From Oleispirillum naphthae (lineage in GTDB: Bacteria > Pseudomonadota > Alphaproteobacteria > Rhodospirillales > Rhodospirillaceae): a stretch of DNA of 64,000 nucleotides. The position numbers were made by a program, and so were the translations under genes. Of this stretch, positions 38,534 through 46,887 are shown one piece after another (the first letter of the stretch is position 1; each line of letters opens with the position of its first letter). The DNA is taken from contig JAQAZG010000002.1 of assembly GCA_027864655.1 (NCBI GenBank), forward strand, positions 248,001 to 312,000. The letters are read 5' to 3'. The notes under the pieces were generated by a model. That model saw only the letters and a program-made list of their open reading frames with translations. It had not been told where the DNA came from and searched no databases.

Positions 38534-39904
38534 CTACCCGGCGAGGACCTCCCTCCAGCCGGGATAAAGGGCGTCCGCGTCTCCGGGAAACGAGGCGAAA
38601 GCGCGGGCAAGCTCGCGGTGGCTGAGCGCATAGCGTACCGGATCGACCCCCTCACGCCAGGCCCCCACCGCCTGCCGCAGCGACCGGGCCCCGGCGGCAG
38701 GTCCGTCGAGGTGCCCGAACACCCCGCCGCCGCAGGTCTGAATCACGTTGGCATGTCCCAAACTGGCGAAAAAAACCGGCAAGCGCAAGGCGTTCATGCC
38801 GCCGGAGATGATCGGGGTGGTCGCTTTCATGCCGCCCCACTCCTGCCGGAAGAACGGCCCCTCGGCCACCGGCTGGTCCAGCATCATCGCGGCGGCGCGG
38901 TCCGTGGGGCCGCCTTCCATCTTGCCGACGCCGAAGGTGCCGACGTGAATCCCCGAGGCCCCGGCCATGCGCGCGAGCTTGGCCAGCACCAGCGCGGTGT
39001 AGCCGCGCTGCGACTGCGGCGAGGTGATCGCCCCGTGCCCGGCGCGGTGATAGTGCAAAAACTGGCCGGGAAAAGTGCGGCGCACGCAGGTCACCGCGGT
39101 GGGCCCGGCGAGGAATCCGTCCACCAGGAAGGCGATGTGGGAGGCGTTCTCGCCGAAGATCTTCAAGACCGCCTCGCCGCGCGCGACGATCTCCGCCGGG
39201 TCGTCGGCGGTGACGTTGGCGGAAAACAGTTTCGCCTCGCCGGTCTCGTCCTGGGCGCGGGCCATGGCGTCGGCCACCGCGCGCATCGTCTCCAGCATCG
39301 GCGCGAAGGGCTGGTTGCCCTGCGGTTCGTCGTTCTTCACGAAGTCGCCGGAAAGCCAGAAGGCGTGGCACGCATCGGCGAAGAGCTGCGGCCTCAGGCC
39401 CAGCTTCGGCTTGACGATGGTGCCGACCACCGGCTCGGCGTCGCCCGCCGGGCGGCGCAGCACGCGGCGCATGTCGTCGATGTTCGCCGCCGGGCCGTCG
39501 AACAGGCCGAGGTAGCCGGGCGGCGCATAGAAATCCAGCAGCTTGGCGTAGGCGATGTCGCCCATGCCCTGGTTGTTGCCGACCAGCAGGGTGAGCAGCG
39601 AGGAGAGGATCGCCTTGCCGTCGGTGATGTTGCGGTCGAAGAGGGCGAGGGGGAAGGCGAGCTTCATCACCCCCGCGTCTTCATCCGCCGCATAGACCAG
39701 GGCATCGACGCCGCGGGTGAAGTCGTCGGTGGTGCCGACCTCCACGTTGGTGCCGGTGGAAGACTCCGCCGCGAAGTGCGCCGCCGCCGCCAGGTAGTCC
39801 CCGCTCTTCGGCCGCATCGCATAGGCGGCCAGAACGTGCCGCCCCTCGGCGATCAGCCGGGCTTCGGGGAGGTCGAGGGCCGCATACCGCGACGACTGGT
39901 CCAT
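38534..39904 (-). CDS. cbbM: form II ribulose-bisphosphate carboxylase large subunit
   Basis: A 456 aa form II RuBisCO that fixes CO2 onto ribulose-1,5-bisphosphate and works without a small subunit. The sequence begins MDQSSRY and follows R. rubrum CbbM closely. The active site is intact: Lys165 (GTIVKPKLG), carbamylated Lys190 with Asp192 and Glu193 ([16 protein letters not shown]), the loop-6 segment [11 protein letters not shown], and HYHRAGHGA. This excludes a form IV RuBisCO-like protein. GGAGAAG precedes the ATG. The next gene is cbbP; no cbbR, cbbX or other cycle gene lies in the window. Confidence 0.97.
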   Translation of the reverse strand: MDQSSRYAALDLPEARLIAEGRHVLAAYAMRPKSGDYLAAAAHFAAESSTGTNVEVGTTDDFTRGVDALVYAADEDAGVMKLAFPLALFDRNITDGKAILSSLLTLLVGNNQGMGDIAYAKLLDFYAPPGYLGLFDGPAANIDDMRRVLRRPAGDAEPVVGTIVKPKLGLRPQLFADACHAFWLSGDFVKNDEPQGNQPFAPMLETMRAVADAMARAQDETGEAKLFSANVTADDPAEIVARGEAVLKIFGENASHIAFLVDGFLAGPTAVTCVRRTFPGQFLHYHRAGHGAITSPQSQRGYTALVLAKLARMAGASGIHVGTFGVGKMEGGPTDRAAAMMLDQPVAEGPFFRQEWGGMKATTPIISGGMNALRLPVFFASLGHANVIQTCGGGVFGHLDGPAAGARSLRQAVGAWREGVDPVRYALSHRELARAFASFPGDADALYPGWREVLAG

Positions 39905-40020
39905 GGAGCGCTTCTCCGCGCGAGGGTGGGGGAACCAAAGAGGGTAGGCGAGCGCGCGGCTTTCGGCAAGGCCCCTCTGAGGTTCGGGAGAGCGGTACAG
40001 CCATGGGATTGAGTCATGAT

Positions 40021-40104
40021 GTCAATATATAGATTGACGTAAATGAGTATTTTATATAGTTATTTACATACTAATTATATGACTAAGTCAACTTAGAGAT
40101 TGAC
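40021..40104 (+). promoter_or_regulatory. paired operators and promoter of the HTH-Fic pair
   Basis: Two inverted repeats share the same plan, GTCAA-N8-TTGAC: site 1 at 40021-40038 and site 2 at 40087-40104, 66 bp apart. Site 2 ends 2 bp before the ATG of the HTH gene. A separate dyad CTAAGT-CA-ACTTAG (40083-40096) overlaps site 2. The region between is very AT-rich. TTGACG (40034-40039), inside site 1, and TATAGT (40055-40060) with a 15-bp spacer could be the promoter. Autorepression by the HTH protein, as in toxin-antitoxin operons, is inferred. Confidence 0.6.
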
Positions 40105-40106
40105 AT

Positions 40107-40580
40107 ATGGGCCTGAGACAGCTTGTGCAGAGGCAATACCGGATGCTCGTCGAGGCGGCCGCGGAGCGGGCGTCCGGTGTCGAGACTCCGCCGGAGGGGT
40201 GGCTGCGTACCGTGCGCAAGGCGCTCGGCATGTCCGGCGCGCAAATGGCCGCACGCCTCGGCGTGACGCGTGCCCGTGTTGCGCAGGCCGAAGCGGCGGA
40301 GGTTTCGGGGCGCGTCACCCTGCGCACCATGTGGGAAATGGCGGATGCCCTGGACTGTCGGCTGGTTTATGCGCTGGTGCCGCGTCAGCCGATCGATCAG
40401 ATCATTCTTGTCCAGGCGCGCCGCAAAGCGCGATCCCTGGTGAAGAACGCCGGGTTGCATATGGCGCTGGAAAGCCAGGGCCTGTCATCGCGCCAGTCCT
40501 CCGATGAAGAGGAACGTCTGGCCCGGGAACTGGCGATCGCCATGCCGTCCGATTTTTGGAAGGATGATCCGCATGGATGA
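40107..40580 (+). CDS. mobile mystery protein A (HTH, antitoxin-like)
   Basis: A 157 aa protein of the mobile mystery protein A type (TIGR02612). A Cro/XRE-like helix-turn-helix lies at about residues 30-75 (WLRTVRKALGMSGAQMAARLGVTRARVAQAEAAE), followed by LRTMWEMADALDCRLVYALVP and a helical tail with KARSLVKNAGLHMALESQGLS. These proteins are always found with a Fic partner, here overlapping by 8 bp. It probably neutralises or represses the Fic protein and binds the two operators upstream. The leader is very short, with a weak ribosome site. Confidence 0.87.
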   Translation: MGLRQLVQRQYRMLVEAAAERASGVETPPEGWLRTVRKALGMSGAQMAARLGVTRARVAQAEAAEVSGRVTLRTMWEMADALDCRLVYALVPRQPIDQIILVQARRKARSLVKNAGLHMALESQGLSSRQSSDEEERLARELAIAMPSDFWKDDPHG

Positions 40581-41166
40581 GCCGGACGGCGCGACGCCCC
40601 TCGATCCCGACGAATTGGCGGGACTGAGGCATCGGCATGTGACGACGCGGGGCCAACTGGACCGCCTGGAGCAGGCGAACATTCAAGAGGCGCTGGCTTG
40701 GCTGCCGCGGCGGCGGAAGGGAGGCGTGCTGACCCGGGATTTCGTCGCGGCGTTGCACCGGCGAATGTTCGGCCAGGTCTGGCGCTGGGCGGGATCCTTC
40801 CGCCGTTCCGACAAGAACACCGGCGTTGCGCACGAGCAGATCGAGGAACAGTTGCGGATGCTTCTGGGCGATGTTCTCTATTGGGTCGAAAACGGAACCT
40901 TTTCCCCGATGGAGATCGCCGTCCGGTTCCATCATCGGCTGGTCTCGATTCATCCGTTCCCCAACGGCAACGGGCGGCATGCCCGCATCATCGCCGACGT
41001 TTTGTTGACGGAATGCTTCGGCCTGCCGGGGATCGATTGGGCGGGAGGGCAAGGCCTGCAAGCCATGACCGGGCGCCGCACGCAGTACATAACCGCTTTG
41101 CGTGCGGCGGATCTCGGCGATTACGCGCCGCTGCTGGCGTTCGCCGGCGTTCCGGATGCCGGCTGA
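40573..41166 (+). CDS. mobile mystery protein B (Fic domain)
   Basis: A 197 aa Fic protein. Fic enzymes usually transfer AMP from ATP to target proteins. The core motif is HPFPNGNGRHAR at about residues 136-147. The canonical acidic residue after HPFx (Asp or Glu, which holds magnesium) is Asn here, as in other members of this subfamily. The N-terminal helix TTRGQLDRLEQANIQEALAWL does not contain the S/T-x-x-x-E-G/N inhibitory motif. GGAAGGA precedes the ATG at 40573; ATG 40564 is an alternative. With the overlapping HTH gene it resembles a toxin-antitoxin module. Confidence 0.88.
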   Translation: MDEPDGATPLDPDELAGLRHRHVTTRGQLDRLEQANIQEALAWLPRRRKGGVLTRDFVAALHRRMFGQVWRWAGSFRRSDKNTGVAHEQIEEQLRMLLGDVLYWVENGTFSPMEIAVRFHHRLVSIHPFPNGNGRHARIIADVLLTECFGLPGIDWAGGQGLQAMTGRRTQYITALRAADLGDYAPLLAFAGVPDAG

Positions 41167-41274
41167 TCGATTCGGGGCTTCGGTCCCCGGTCTGCCGCCC
41201 CGCCAGATTCCCTGTTGCTTTCACCGCGCGAGTCCGTAGAGTCTCGCCGCGAAGTCCACCAAGCGGAGAGCCCG

Positions 41275-42957
41275 ATGGCCGCCTACCAGTACATCTACGT
41301 GATGAAGCACCTGACCAAGATCTATCCCGGCGGGAAGGAGATTCTGAAGGGGTTGTCCCTGTCGTTCTTCCCCGGCGCGAAGATCGGCGTGCTGGGCGCC
41401 AACGGCGCGGGCAAATCCACCCTCTTGAAGATCATGGCCGGTCTCGACACCGAGTTCGGCGGCGAGGCCTGGTCCGCCGAGGGCGCCAAGGTCGGCTATC
41501 TGGAACAGGAGCCGCATCTCGACCCGGAGAAGGACGTGCTCGGCAACGTCATGGACGGCGTCGCCGAGGTGAAGGGCCTCTTGGACCGCTTCGAGGCGGT
41601 CTCCGCCCGCTTCGCCGAGGAGATGACCGACGACGAGATGAACGATCTCATCGCCGAGCAGGCGGAGTTGCAGGAGAAGATCGACGCCGCCAACGCCTGG
41701 GACCTCCAGCGCACCGTGGAGATCGCCATGGATGCGCTGCGCTGCCCGCCGGGCGACGCCGACGTTTCCGTGCTCTCCGGCGGCGAGCGCCGTCGCGTCG
41801 CGCTGTGCCGCCTTTTGCTCGCCAAGCCCGACCTCCTGCTCCTCGACGAACCGACCAACCACCTGGACGCGGAATCGGTGCAGTGGCTGGAACAGCACCT
41901 GCGCGAATACGCGGGCACCGTGGTGGTGGTCACCCACGACCGCTACTTCCTCGACAACGTCACCGGCTGGATTCTCGAACTCGACCGCGGCCAGGGCATT
42001 CCCTACGAGGGCAACTACACCTCGTGGCTGGAGCAGAAGCAGAAGCGCCTGGAACAGGAATCCCGCGAGGAGAGCGCCCGCCAGCGCACCATCCGCCAGG
42101 AGTTGGAGTGGATCCGCCAGTCGCCGAAGGCGCGCCAGGCCAAGTCCAAGGCCCGTATCTCCGCCTTCGACGATCTGGTCGAACGCGCGCAGAAGCGCGG
42201 CCTCGACGAGGCGCAGATCGTCATCCCGCCCGGCCCGCGCCTGGGCGGCCTGGTGATCGAGGCGGAAAACCTCGCCAAGGGCTATGCCGACCGCCTGCTC
42301 TTCGACAACCTCTCCTTCAAGCTGCCGCCCGGCGGCATCGTCGGGGTGATCGGCGCCAACGGCGCGGGCAAGTCCACGATGTTCCGCCTGATCACCGGCC
42401 AGGAGAAGCCCGACGCCGGAACCTTCCGCGTCGGCGACACGGTGAAGCTCGGCTACGTCGATCAGTCGCGCGACTCGCTGCATGCCGGCAAGACGGTGTG
42501 GGAGGAAATCTCCGACGGCGAGGCGGAGGTCAACCTCGGCTCCCGCAAGATGCCGTCCCGCGCCTATGTCGGGCAGTTCAACTTCAAGGGCGCCGACCAG
42601 CAGAAGAAGGTCGGCCAGCTCTCCGGCGGCGAACGCAACCGCGTCCACCTCGCCAAGATGCTGAAATCCGGCGTCAACGTGCTGCTCCTCGACGAACCGA
42701 CCAACGACCTCGACGTGGAAACCCTGCGCGCGCTGGAAGACTCGCTGGTGGATTTCCCCGGCTGTGCGGTGGTGATCTCCCACGACCGCTGGTTCCTCGA
42801 CCGGCTGGCCACCCATATCCTCGCCTTCGAGGGCGACAGCCATGTGGAATGGTTCGAGGGCAACTTCCAGGACTACGAGGCCGACAAGCACCGCCGTCTC
42901 GGCGCGGATGCCGACCAGCCGCACCGCCTGAAGTTCAAGCCCCTGACGCGGGGGTAA
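41275..42957 (+). CDS. ettA: energy-dependent translational throttle protein EttA (ABC-F)
   Basis: A 560 aa soluble ABC-F protein that binds the ribosomal E site and gates translation according to energy state. There are two ATPase halves: Walker [13 protein letters not shown] and [12 protein letters not shown], signatures [15 protein letters not shown] and [15 protein letters not shown], and Walker [16 protein letters not shown] and [14 protein letters not shown]. The linker ([24 protein letters not shown]) is the P-site tRNA interaction motif. The opening [29 protein letters not shown] is typical EttA. It is monocistronic. Confidence 0.96.
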   Translation: MAAYQYIYVMKHLTKIYPGGKEILKGLSLSFFPGAKIGVLGANGAGKSTLLKIMAGLDTEFGGEAWSAEGAKVGYLEQEPHLDPEKDVLGNVMDGVAEVKGLLDRFEAVSARFAEEMTDDEMNDLIAEQAELQEKIDAANAWDLQRTVEIAMDALRCPPGDADVSVLSGGERRRVALCRLLLAKPDLLLLDEPTNHLDAESVQWLEQHLREYAGTVVVVTHDRYFLDNVTGWILELDRGQGIPYEGNYTSWLEQKQKRLEQESREESARQRTIRQELEWIRQSPKARQAKSKARISAFDDLVERAQKRGLDEAQIVIPPGPRLGGLVIEAENLAKGYADRLLFDNLSFKLPPGGIVGVIGANGAGKSTMFRLITGQEKPDAGTFRVGDTVKLGYVDQSRDSLHAGKTVWEEISDGEAEVNLGSRKMPSRAYVGQFNFKGADQQKKVGQLSGGERNRVHLAKMLKSGVNVLLLDEPTNDLDVETLRALEDSLVDFPGCAVVISHDRWFLDRLATHILAFEGDSHVEWFEGNFQDYEADKHRRLGADADQPHRLKFKPLTRG

Positions 42958-43103
42958 AACTTTCCGGAGGGACTCGGTCCCTCCGGGCCTCCCATAACTT
43001 TTGGTTTTTGCGCGCAGCGCTATAAAGCCTCTGCCCGATGCGGCAGGGGTTGATTGCCGCTTCGCGGCGAAAACGAGTCATGGGGTCGAGTCCCCTCGCG
43101 GGT
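42958..43103. repeat. palindromic intergenic element, copy after ettA
   Basis: The left arm begins at the ettA stop: AAAACTTTCCGGAGGGAC-TCG-GTCCCTCCGG, CCTCCCATAACTTTTGG and TTTTTGCGCGCAGCGC. The right arm is GCCGCTTCGCGGCGAAAACG, TCATGGGG, then TCGAGTCCCCTCGCGGG, with part of its hairpin lost. It lies between convergent ettA and mlaC. A different structured segment follows immediately. Confidence 0.7.
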
Positions 43104-43218
43104 CCAGGGCACGGAGAACGCCGAAGGCGTTCGCAGGGACGTTGCCGTAGGCAACGGTCCGAGGCGAAGCCGAGGATGAGGAAAATGCTTAACGCATTTT
43201 CCGAACTGCAGCCCTGGC
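43104..43218. ncRNA. multi-hairpin element, possible structured RNA
   Basis: An outer stem CCAGGGC/GCCCTGG (43104-43110 with 43211-43218 region) encloses four hairpins in a row. They are GAACGCC-gaa-GGCGTTC (43116-43132), GGAC-GTTGCC-gta-GGCAAC-GGTCC (43137-43160), TCC-ga-GGC-gaa-GCC-ga-GGA (43158-43176, with tandem G-A mismatches), and GGAAAATGC-ttaac-GCATTTTCC (43180-43202). It has no coding character. It lies after the mlaC stop on the minus strand. It could be a structured RNA or a composite repeat; strand and transcription are unknown. Confidence 0.4.
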
Positions 43219-43224
43219 CTGGTT

Positions 43225-43878
43225 CTACTGCTTCGGCAGCGGTTCCGGGGTTTTGCCGGAGCGCAGGTCGGCGCGCATTTTTTCCAGCGAGGCCATGAGA
43301 CCGGCGAGGCCGCCGTCGCGTTTCATCACCGAGGCGTACTGCTTGCGGGTGTTGATCAGCATGGAGTTGGCTTCGATCACCACGTCGATCAGCTTGATCC
43401 GGCTGCCCGGGCGTTCCTGCACCCGCCAGACGATCGGGATCGGCTTGCCGTCGGTGGCGGCCACCTGGCTTTCGACGAACACGTCGGACTTGTCGGCATA
43501 GGCGCCGGTGACCTCGATCTTGACGTTCTTGTATTCCTCGAGGTGGGAGATCCAGGTGAGGATGGAGACGTCCTCGAACAGGTCGATGAACCGGGTCTTC
43601 TGTTCCGGCGTGGCGGAGCGCCATTCGCGGCCGATGACGAAGGCGGCGATGCCGGGGATGTCGGCGGCCTCGACGAAGAGCTTGCGGAAGCGTTCTTCCT
43701 TCTGCGCCTGCGGAAGGGGCGCGCCGATCACGTCGTTGACCGCGGTGTCCACCAGTTTGGTGACGAAGCGGGTGGCGTCGTCGGTGGAGAGCGCCTGCGC
43801 CGGGGCGGAAAACAGCAGCAGAAAAGCGCAGGCCAGCCCCTGGACCGCAAGGGCGGCACGGCGGCGGAGATGGGTCAT
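43225..43878 (-). CDS. mlaC: phospholipid transport binding protein MlaC
   Basis: A 217 aa periplasmic protein that carries phospholipids between MlaA at the outer membrane and the MlaFEDB complex at the inner membrane. The signal peptide LRRRAALAVQGLACAFLLLF ends at PAQA near residue 29. The MlaC core includes RFRKLFVEAADIPGIAAFVIGREWRSATPEQKTRFIDLF and VNWRV-like IPIVWRVQ followed by KLIDVVIEANSMLINTRKQYASVM. It is 31 bp downstream of mlaA. The mlaFED genes are not in the window. Confidence 0.94.
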   Translation of the reverse strand: MTHLRRRAALAVQGLACAFLLLFSAPAQALSTDDATRFVTKLVDTAVNDVIGAPLPQAQKEERFRKLFVEAADIPGIAAFVIGREWRSATPEQKTRFIDLFEDVSILTWISHLEEYKNVKIEVTGAYADKSDVFVESQVAATDGKPIPIVWRVQERPGSRIKLIDVVIEANSMLINTRKQYASVMKRDGGLAGLMASLEKMRADLRSGKTPEPLPKQ

Positions 43879-43909
43879 CGACGAGTCCTCACGTCTGGCG
43901 GAAAAGCGG

Positions 43910-44698
43910 TCACGACTGCGGCGTGAAGCTGAAGCGGTAGCCTTCGCCCTCGCCGGGACGGTCGGCGGAGGAGCGGTTCATGATGTCGAGCATGCGCTGC
44001 TGCCGCACGAAGTCGCGCACCGCGACGTAGAAGTCCACCGAGGTGCGTTCCAGTTCTTCCAGCGGGTCGAGCAGCGGCACGCGGTTGTCGATCACGGTCA
44101 TGCCGAAGCGGGTCCACATCAACGGCTCCGCGAGGTCCCAGTCGGACCCCATGCCCAGCCAGAACAGCGGGTCGGAGGCGACATCGACGATGCCGCCGAC
44201 GCTGTCGCGCGGGTTCGACGGGCCGAGCAGCGGCCACACCACATAGGGGTTGCCGCCCGCGCCCCACACCGCCAGCGTCTGGCCGAAGTCTTCCTTCTGG
44301 CGGGTGTCGCCGGTCTCCGCCGCGACGTCCATCAGGCCGCCGATGCCGGCGGTGGAGTTCACCACGAAGCGCTTGACGACGATCAGCGAGCGGTCGAAGT
44401 CGCCCTGCAGCAGCGTGTTGAGGAAGTCGATCGGGGCGCGCAGGTTGACCAGGAAGTTGTGGATGCCCTTCTGCAGCGGGTCCGGCGTGTAGTCGCGGTA
44501 GCCGCGGGCCACCGGCGCCAGGAAGACGTTGTCGAGGCCCATGTTGAAGGAGAACATCGCCCGGTTGAACGATTCGAGCGGGTCTTTGGTTTCGTCCGGG
44601 GTATCCGCGAACGCGGGCGCCGAGGCCAGGGCGACGGAGCACAGGGAGGCCAAGGCGAGGCGGCGGAAACTGTTGCGGAGAAAGGCGAAGCCGGGCAT
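43910..44698 (-). CDS. mlaA: MlaA/VacJ outer-membrane phospholipid removal protein
   Basis: A 262 aa protein that extracts misplaced phospholipids from the outer leaflet. Family motifs are DPLESFNRAMFSFNMGLDNVFLAPVARGYRDY, FLVNLRAPIDFLNTLLQGDF, GIGGLMDVAAETG and WGAGGNPYVVWPLLGPSNPRDSVGGIVD. The N-terminal signal peptide ends at APAFA-DT. No lipobox cysteine at +1 is present, so unlike E. coli MlaA it is probably not a lipoprotein. It is co-transcribed with mlaC. Confidence 0.94.
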   Translation of the reverse strand: MPGFAFLRNSFRRLALASLCSVALASAPAFADTPDETKDPLESFNRAMFSFNMGLDNVFLAPVARGYRDYTPDPLQKGIHNFLVNLRAPIDFLNTLLQGDFDRSLIVVKRFVVNSTAGIGGLMDVAAETGDTRQKEDFGQTLAVWGAGGNPYVVWPLLGPSNPRDSVGGIVDVASDPLFWLGMGSDWDLAEPLMWTRFGMTVIDNRVPLLDPLEELERTSVDFYVAVRDFVRQQRMLDIMNRSSADRPGEGEGYRFSFTPQS

Positions 44699-44904
44699 GT
44701 CGGTCTCTTATCTCTTGTGGCCGGAAGGGCGAATAACCAGCAAAAAACGGTCCGTGACACATGTCCGAACACCTTCTCCCATACCATACGGGGGGTCCGC
44801 GCGGCTAGTCCATTCGCTTGCATTGCCAGAGCTTTTCGGTCTCCTGTGGCAAAAATCGTACACTCCGCGGCACCGGGTGTGACGTGCGCCACGCCCGGTC
44901 GATA

Positions 44905-44932
44905 TTGACATATGAACATTCGTGTATATCTT
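44905..44932 (+). promoter_or_regulatory. promoter and operator of sahR-metF-metH
   Basis: A perfect TTGACA (44905-44910) and TATCTT (44927-44932), 16 bp apart, form the likely promoter. The spacer is filled by an imperfect palindrome, ATATGAAC-ATTC-GTGTATAT (44910-44929), which overlaps both boxes. A repressor bound there would block RNA polymerase. The obvious ligand is the ArsR-type protein encoded 30 bp downstream. Confidence 0.65.
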
Positions 44933-44960
44933 CAGGGGGCGTTTTCGGAGAAATCCCCGC

Positions 44961-45890
44961 ATGTCCGCCGTTCTCGCCTGCCTGAAAGCCCTTGCCGAGC
45001 CGACGCGCCTGCGCCTGGCGCGGCTGTGCGCGCGCGACGACCTGACGGTTTCCGACCTCACCGCGCTTCTGGGCGGCAGCCAGCCGGGGATATCCCGGCA
45101 TCTCAAGCTGCTGGTGGAGGGCGGCGTGCTCGACCGCTTCCGCGAGGGGAGCTGGGTGTTCTACCGCCTGGCGCGGCGCGGCGCGGCGGCGGCGGTGGTG
45201 GAGGCGGCGCTGGCCGCGCTGCCCGAGGACGATCCGGCGCTCGCCGCCGATCTCGCCCGCCTGAAACGCCTGGAGGAGGTGCGTTCCGCCCGGGCGCGCG
45301 GGTATTTCGCCGCGGTGGCGGCGGACTGGGACCGCCTGCGGGCGCTTCAAGCCGACGAGGCGGTGGTGGATGCGGCGATCCGCGCGCTGGTGTGCGATCG
45401 CCCGGTGCGCAGCCTCTTGGACATCGGCACCGGCACCGCCCACATGTTGACTCTGCTGGGGCCCGAGGTGGCGCACGGGCAGGGCATCGACCTGTCGCCC
45501 GAGATGCTGGCCCTGGCGCGGGAGAATCTCGCCGCCGCCGGGCTGCGCCACTGCCTGGTGCGCCAGGCCGACATGGAGCGCCTGCCGGGCGATCTCGCGG
45601 GCTTCGACATGGTGGTTTTCCACCAGGTGCTGCATTATGCGCGGCGGCCCGCCGCCGCGGTGGCCGAGGCGGCGCGCGTGCTCGCGCCCGGCGGCCGGGT
45701 GATGGTGGTGGACTTTCTGCCGCACGGGCTGGACGAGCTGCGCACCGAGCACAATCATGCGCGGCTGGGGTTTCCGGCGGCGGAGGTGGCGTCCTGGTTT
45801 TCCGCCGCGGAGCTTGCGCCGGTGGCGGAGCGGCGCGTTCCCGGCGATCCGCTGACCGTCGGCATCTGGATGGGAGAGAAGAGAGCATGA
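44961..45890 (+). CDS. sahR: ArsR-family regulator fused to a SAM-dependent methyltransferase domain, SahR-like
   Basis: A 309 aa two-domain protein. Residues 1-85 are an ArsR winged helix (LKALAEPTRLRLARLCARDDLTVSDLTALLGGSQPGISRHLKLLVEGGVL) with no metal-binding CxC motif. Residues 130-309 form a class I methyltransferase fold (LLDIGTGTAHMLTLLGPEVAHGQGIDLSPEMLALARENL). This architecture next to metF and metH matches SahR, the S-adenosylhomocysteine-responsive repressor of methionine-cycle genes in proteobacteria. The methyltransferase fold then acts as an SAH sensor. Its stop overlaps the metF ATG (ATGA). Confidence 0.85.
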   Translation: MSAVLACLKALAEPTRLRLARLCARDDLTVSDLTALLGGSQPGISRHLKLLVEGGVLDRFREGSWVFYRLARRGAAAAVVEAALAALPEDDPALAADLARLKRLEEVRSARARGYFAAVAADWDRLRALQADEAVVDAAIRALVCDRPVRSLLDIGTGTAHMLTLLGPEVAHGQGIDLSPEMLALARENLAAAGLRHCLVRQADMERLPGDLAGFDMVVFHQVLHYARRPAAAVAEAARVLAPGGRVMVVDFLPHGLDELRTEHNHARLGFPAAEVASWFSAAELAPVAERRVPGDPLTVGIWMGEKRA

Positions 45891-46813
45891 GCGAGGGGAA
45901 GGCCAAGGAGATGGGCGGACACGTGGAAGATGACGGCGGCCTGCCGATCGTCGCCGCGGCGCGCAATGCGGTGCGGGTATCCTTCGAATTCTTCCCGCCG
46001 AAGACGGAGAAGATGGCGGAATCCCTGTGGGAGGCGGTGAAGCGCCTGGAGCCGCTGGCCCCGAGCTTCGTTTCCGTCACCTACGGCGCGGGCGGCTCGA
46101 CGCGCGAACGCACCCACGAAACCGTGGTGCGCATCGCCCGCGAAACCGCGATGAAGCCTGCCGCCCATCTCACCTGCGTCGCCGCGACGCAGGGCGAGAT
46201 CGACGCGGTGGCGCGCGCCTATTGGCAGGCGGGCATCCGCCATGTGGTGGCGCTGCGCGGCGACCCGCCGGACGGCCAGAGCGACTACGTGCCGCACCCC
46301 GGCGGCTATGCCTACGCCTCCGACCTGGTGGCCGGGCTGAAGCGCCTCGCCGATTTCGAAATCTCCGTCGCCGCCTACCCGGAGGGGCACCCGCAGTCGC
46401 CGTCCCTCGCCGCCGACATCGATAATTTGAAGCGCAAGATCGACGCGGGCGCCACCCGCGCGATTTCCCAGTATTTCTTCGGCGCGGACGTGTTCCGCCG
46501 CTTCCGCGACCGCGTCGCCGCCGCGGGGATCGTCATTCCGGTGGTGCCGGGCATCCTGCCGGTGACCAACTTCGGTCAGGTGGTGAAGTTCTCCGCCGCG
46601 TGCGGCGCGACGGTTCCCGGCTGGATGCACCGCGCCTTCGACGGCCTGGACGACGACCCGGACACCCGCCGCCTGGTCGCCGCGACGCTCGCCTACGAGC
46701 AGGTGCAGGCGCTGGAGGCGGACGGCATCCGCGACTTCCACTTCTACACCCTCAACCGCGCCGATCTCACCTTTGCGATCTGCCACCTGCTGGGGGTGCG
46801 CCCGGCGAAGTGA
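45887..46813 (+). CDS. metF: methylenetetrahydrofolate reductase
   Basis: MetF reduces 5,10-methylene-THF to 5-methyl-THF for methionine synthesis. The 308 aa flavoprotein contains VSFEFFPPKTEKM with the catalytic Glu, FVSVTYGAGGSTRERTHE, HLTCVAA, VVALRGDPP, SVAAYPEGHPQS and IPVVPGILPVTN. An N-terminal extension of about 25 residues precedes the barrel. It is coupled to the upstream regulator by a 4-bp overlap and followed by metH after 74 bp, so substrate production and use are adjacent. Confidence 0.96.
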   Translation: MSEGKAKEMGGHVEDDGGLPIVAAARNAVRVSFEFFPPKTEKMAESLWEAVKRLEPLAPSFVSVTYGAGGSTRERTHETVVRIARETAMKPAAHLTCVAATQGEIDAVARAYWQAGIRHVVALRGDPPDGQSDYVPHPGGYAYASDLVAGLKRLADFEISVAAYPEGHPQSPSLAADIDNLKRKIDAGATRAISQYFFGADVFRRFRDRVAAAGIVIPVVPGILPVTNFGQVVKFSAACGATVPGWMHRAFDGLDDDPDTRRLVAATLAYEQVQALEADGIRDFHFYTLNRADLTFAICHLLGVRPAK

Positions 46814-46887
46814 CGCGCCGCGGAGAGCCGCCCGGCAGAGGCGGCGCGCGGCGATGGTTTGGCTCGAAAAACCGAAAGACGAGGCCG

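Noticed and set aside
38534-39904. Form IV RuBisCO-like protein
   Set aside because: The catalytic lysines, the carbamylated lysine and both metal ligands are intact and the sequence follows R. rubrum CbbM; phosphoribulokinase is adjacent.
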